From JBNJEM01 sp051745935 (GTDB taxonomy: Bacteria; Planctomycetota; Planctomycetia; Pirellulales; Pirellulaceae), in contig JBNJEM010000525.1 of the NCBI GenBank assembly GCA_051745935.1, positions 1 to 5,744 on the forward strand: DNA of 5,744 bases, given 5' to 3'. The position numbers and the translations under genes are program-made. The notes beneath the pieces are model-generated. The model searched no databases, was not told the origin of the DNA, and saw only the letters and a list, made by a program, of their open reading frames with translations. Of the stretch, positions 5,449-5,744 are shown in pieces. Positions within the stretch are counted from its first letter, which is position 1, and the number at the start of each line of letters is the position of its first letter.

Positions 5449-5500
5449 CATGCCAACCGAATTCCTGGCTCTGGGAAAGCACGAGGGTCCGGTTGGCATG
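5449..5500. other. Long hairpin with perfect 11-bp stem
   Basis: CATGCCAACCG (5449-5459) and CGGTTGGCATG (5490-5500) are exact complements around a 30-nt loop. The loop holds a smaller TTCC/GGAA pairing at about 5462-5476. It begins 67 bp after the oxidoreductase stop. It is followed by AATACAAGGAGG rather than a U-run, so it may be an RNA-stabilising stem, a regulatory leader for something downstream, or a site used by a DNA-binding or recombination protein. Confidence 0.55.
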
Positions 5501-5508
5501 AATACAAG

Positions 5509-5539
5509 GAGGCGTTTCTCGCTTGTCGAGCAGCGCCTC
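5509..5539 (+). other. Two-tier hairpin overlapping a Shine-Dalgarno-like site
   Basis: GAGGCG (5509-5514) pairs with CGCCTC (5534-5539), and inside it CTCG (5518-5521) pairs with CGAG (5527-5530) around a CTTGT loop. The outer stem would hide the AAGGAGG at 5506-5512. If the small frame starting at 5523 is translated, this fold would mask its ribosome site. Confidence 0.4.
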
Positions 5540-5711
5540 TTGTCATAAACGCTTGACAACGGTCCACGGGGGCATGTGCTGGGGTGAGGAAAAACTCCAA
5601 GTCGTTGCCATCCATATTGTTGCGCCGTTCGTTTCGCCGGTTATGGAGACGAAAGGACCTCTAAGAGACCTAAAAAACCTCAGGGAACACGGCGGGTACG
5701 CTAACGCATGA
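5523..5711 (+). CDS. Weak 62-codon ORF, unrecognised
   Basis: A TTG at 5523 is preceded at 10 nt by AAGGAGG (5506-5512); an internal ATG at 5574 has no clear ribosome site. The product has no signal peptide or family motif I can recognise. Its stop overlaps the ATG at 5708 as ATGA, an arrangement often seen in coupled genes, but the downstream frame is cut by the window end. The only support is the Shine-Dalgarno and this overlap; chance is quite possible. Confidence 0.15.
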   Translation: MSSSASCHKRLTTVHGGMCWGEEKLQVVAIHIVAPFVSPVMETKGPLRDLKNLREHGGYANA

Positions 5712-5744
5712 AACGCAAGCGACCCGGCTTGTACTCTCTCCGTC
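5708..5744 (+). CDS. Possible start of a further gene, cut by the window end
   Basis: An ATG at 5708 opens a frame reading MKRKRPGLYSLR that is still open at the window edge. A basic N-terminus like this is common in small DNA-binding or secreted proteins, but twelve codons cannot identify it. There is no clear Shine-Dalgarno; the ATGA overlap with the preceding weak frame is the only context. Confidence 0.15.
   Translation, partial: MKRKRPGLYSLR

Larger units (their letters stand above)
5382..5744. other. 363-bp tail without a confident gene
   Basis: After the oxidoreductase stop comes a 7-bp direct repeat (GAATGCC twice, 5390-5403), then the two hairpins listed separately and a weak small ORF. 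No intrinsic terminator with a U-run is visible after the oxidoreductase. The hairpin at 5449-5500 is the best candidate for a 3'-end structure. Confidence 0.4.

Overview
The window is a piece of a moderately GC-rich bacterial chromosome carrying three intact, cytoplasmic carbohydrate-metabolism genes set in unusually long, repeat-rich non-coding DNA. GH88 hydrolases, sugar-phosphate-isomerase-like TIM barrels and Gfo/Idh/MocA oxidoreductases, with roomy intergenic spaces and scattered palindromic repeats, are typical of polysaccharide-degrading Planctomycetota and related lineages. That assignment is an inference from gene content; no phylogenetic marker is present.

Layout. Positions 5-255 hold one copy of a ~250-bp palindromic repeat. 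After a structured spacer, a minus-strand GH88 unsaturated glucuronyl hydrolase gene occupies 422-1798. A second copy of the repeat, inverted relative to the first, lies at 1904-2156 just upstream of that gene, so the hydrolase is bracketed by a pair of inverted, ~94% identical elements. A short spacer (2157-2362) is followed by a minus-strand sugar phosphate isomerase/epimerase-like gene (2363-3226). Directly upstream of its ribosome binding site is a two-copy tandem duplication with a unit of exactly 100 bp (3251-3450). The next ~755 bp has no convincing gene but holds an 18-bp tandem repeat, a strong hairpin and an operator-like palindrome. A plus-strand Gfo/Idh/MocA oxidoreductase (4206-5381) follows with an excellent Shine-Dalgarno. 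The last 363 bp hold two hairpins, one weak small ORF and perhaps the first codons of another gene.

How the genes may work together. GH88 enzymes release unsaturated uronates from oligosaccharides made by polysaccharide lyases. The other two families commonly occur together in pathways that oxidise, epimerise or reduce sugars and cyclitols through keto intermediates. The neighbourhood therefore looks like a sugar-catabolic locus, but the genes are not one compact operon: two are on the minus strand and separated by a repeat, and the third is divergent. A shared pathway is a hypothesis.

No tRNA, rRNA, CRISPR array, transposase gene or defence system is visible. The most notable non-coding signals are the inverted repeat pair around the hydrolase, the self-complementary core of that repeat, and the exact 100-bp duplication.
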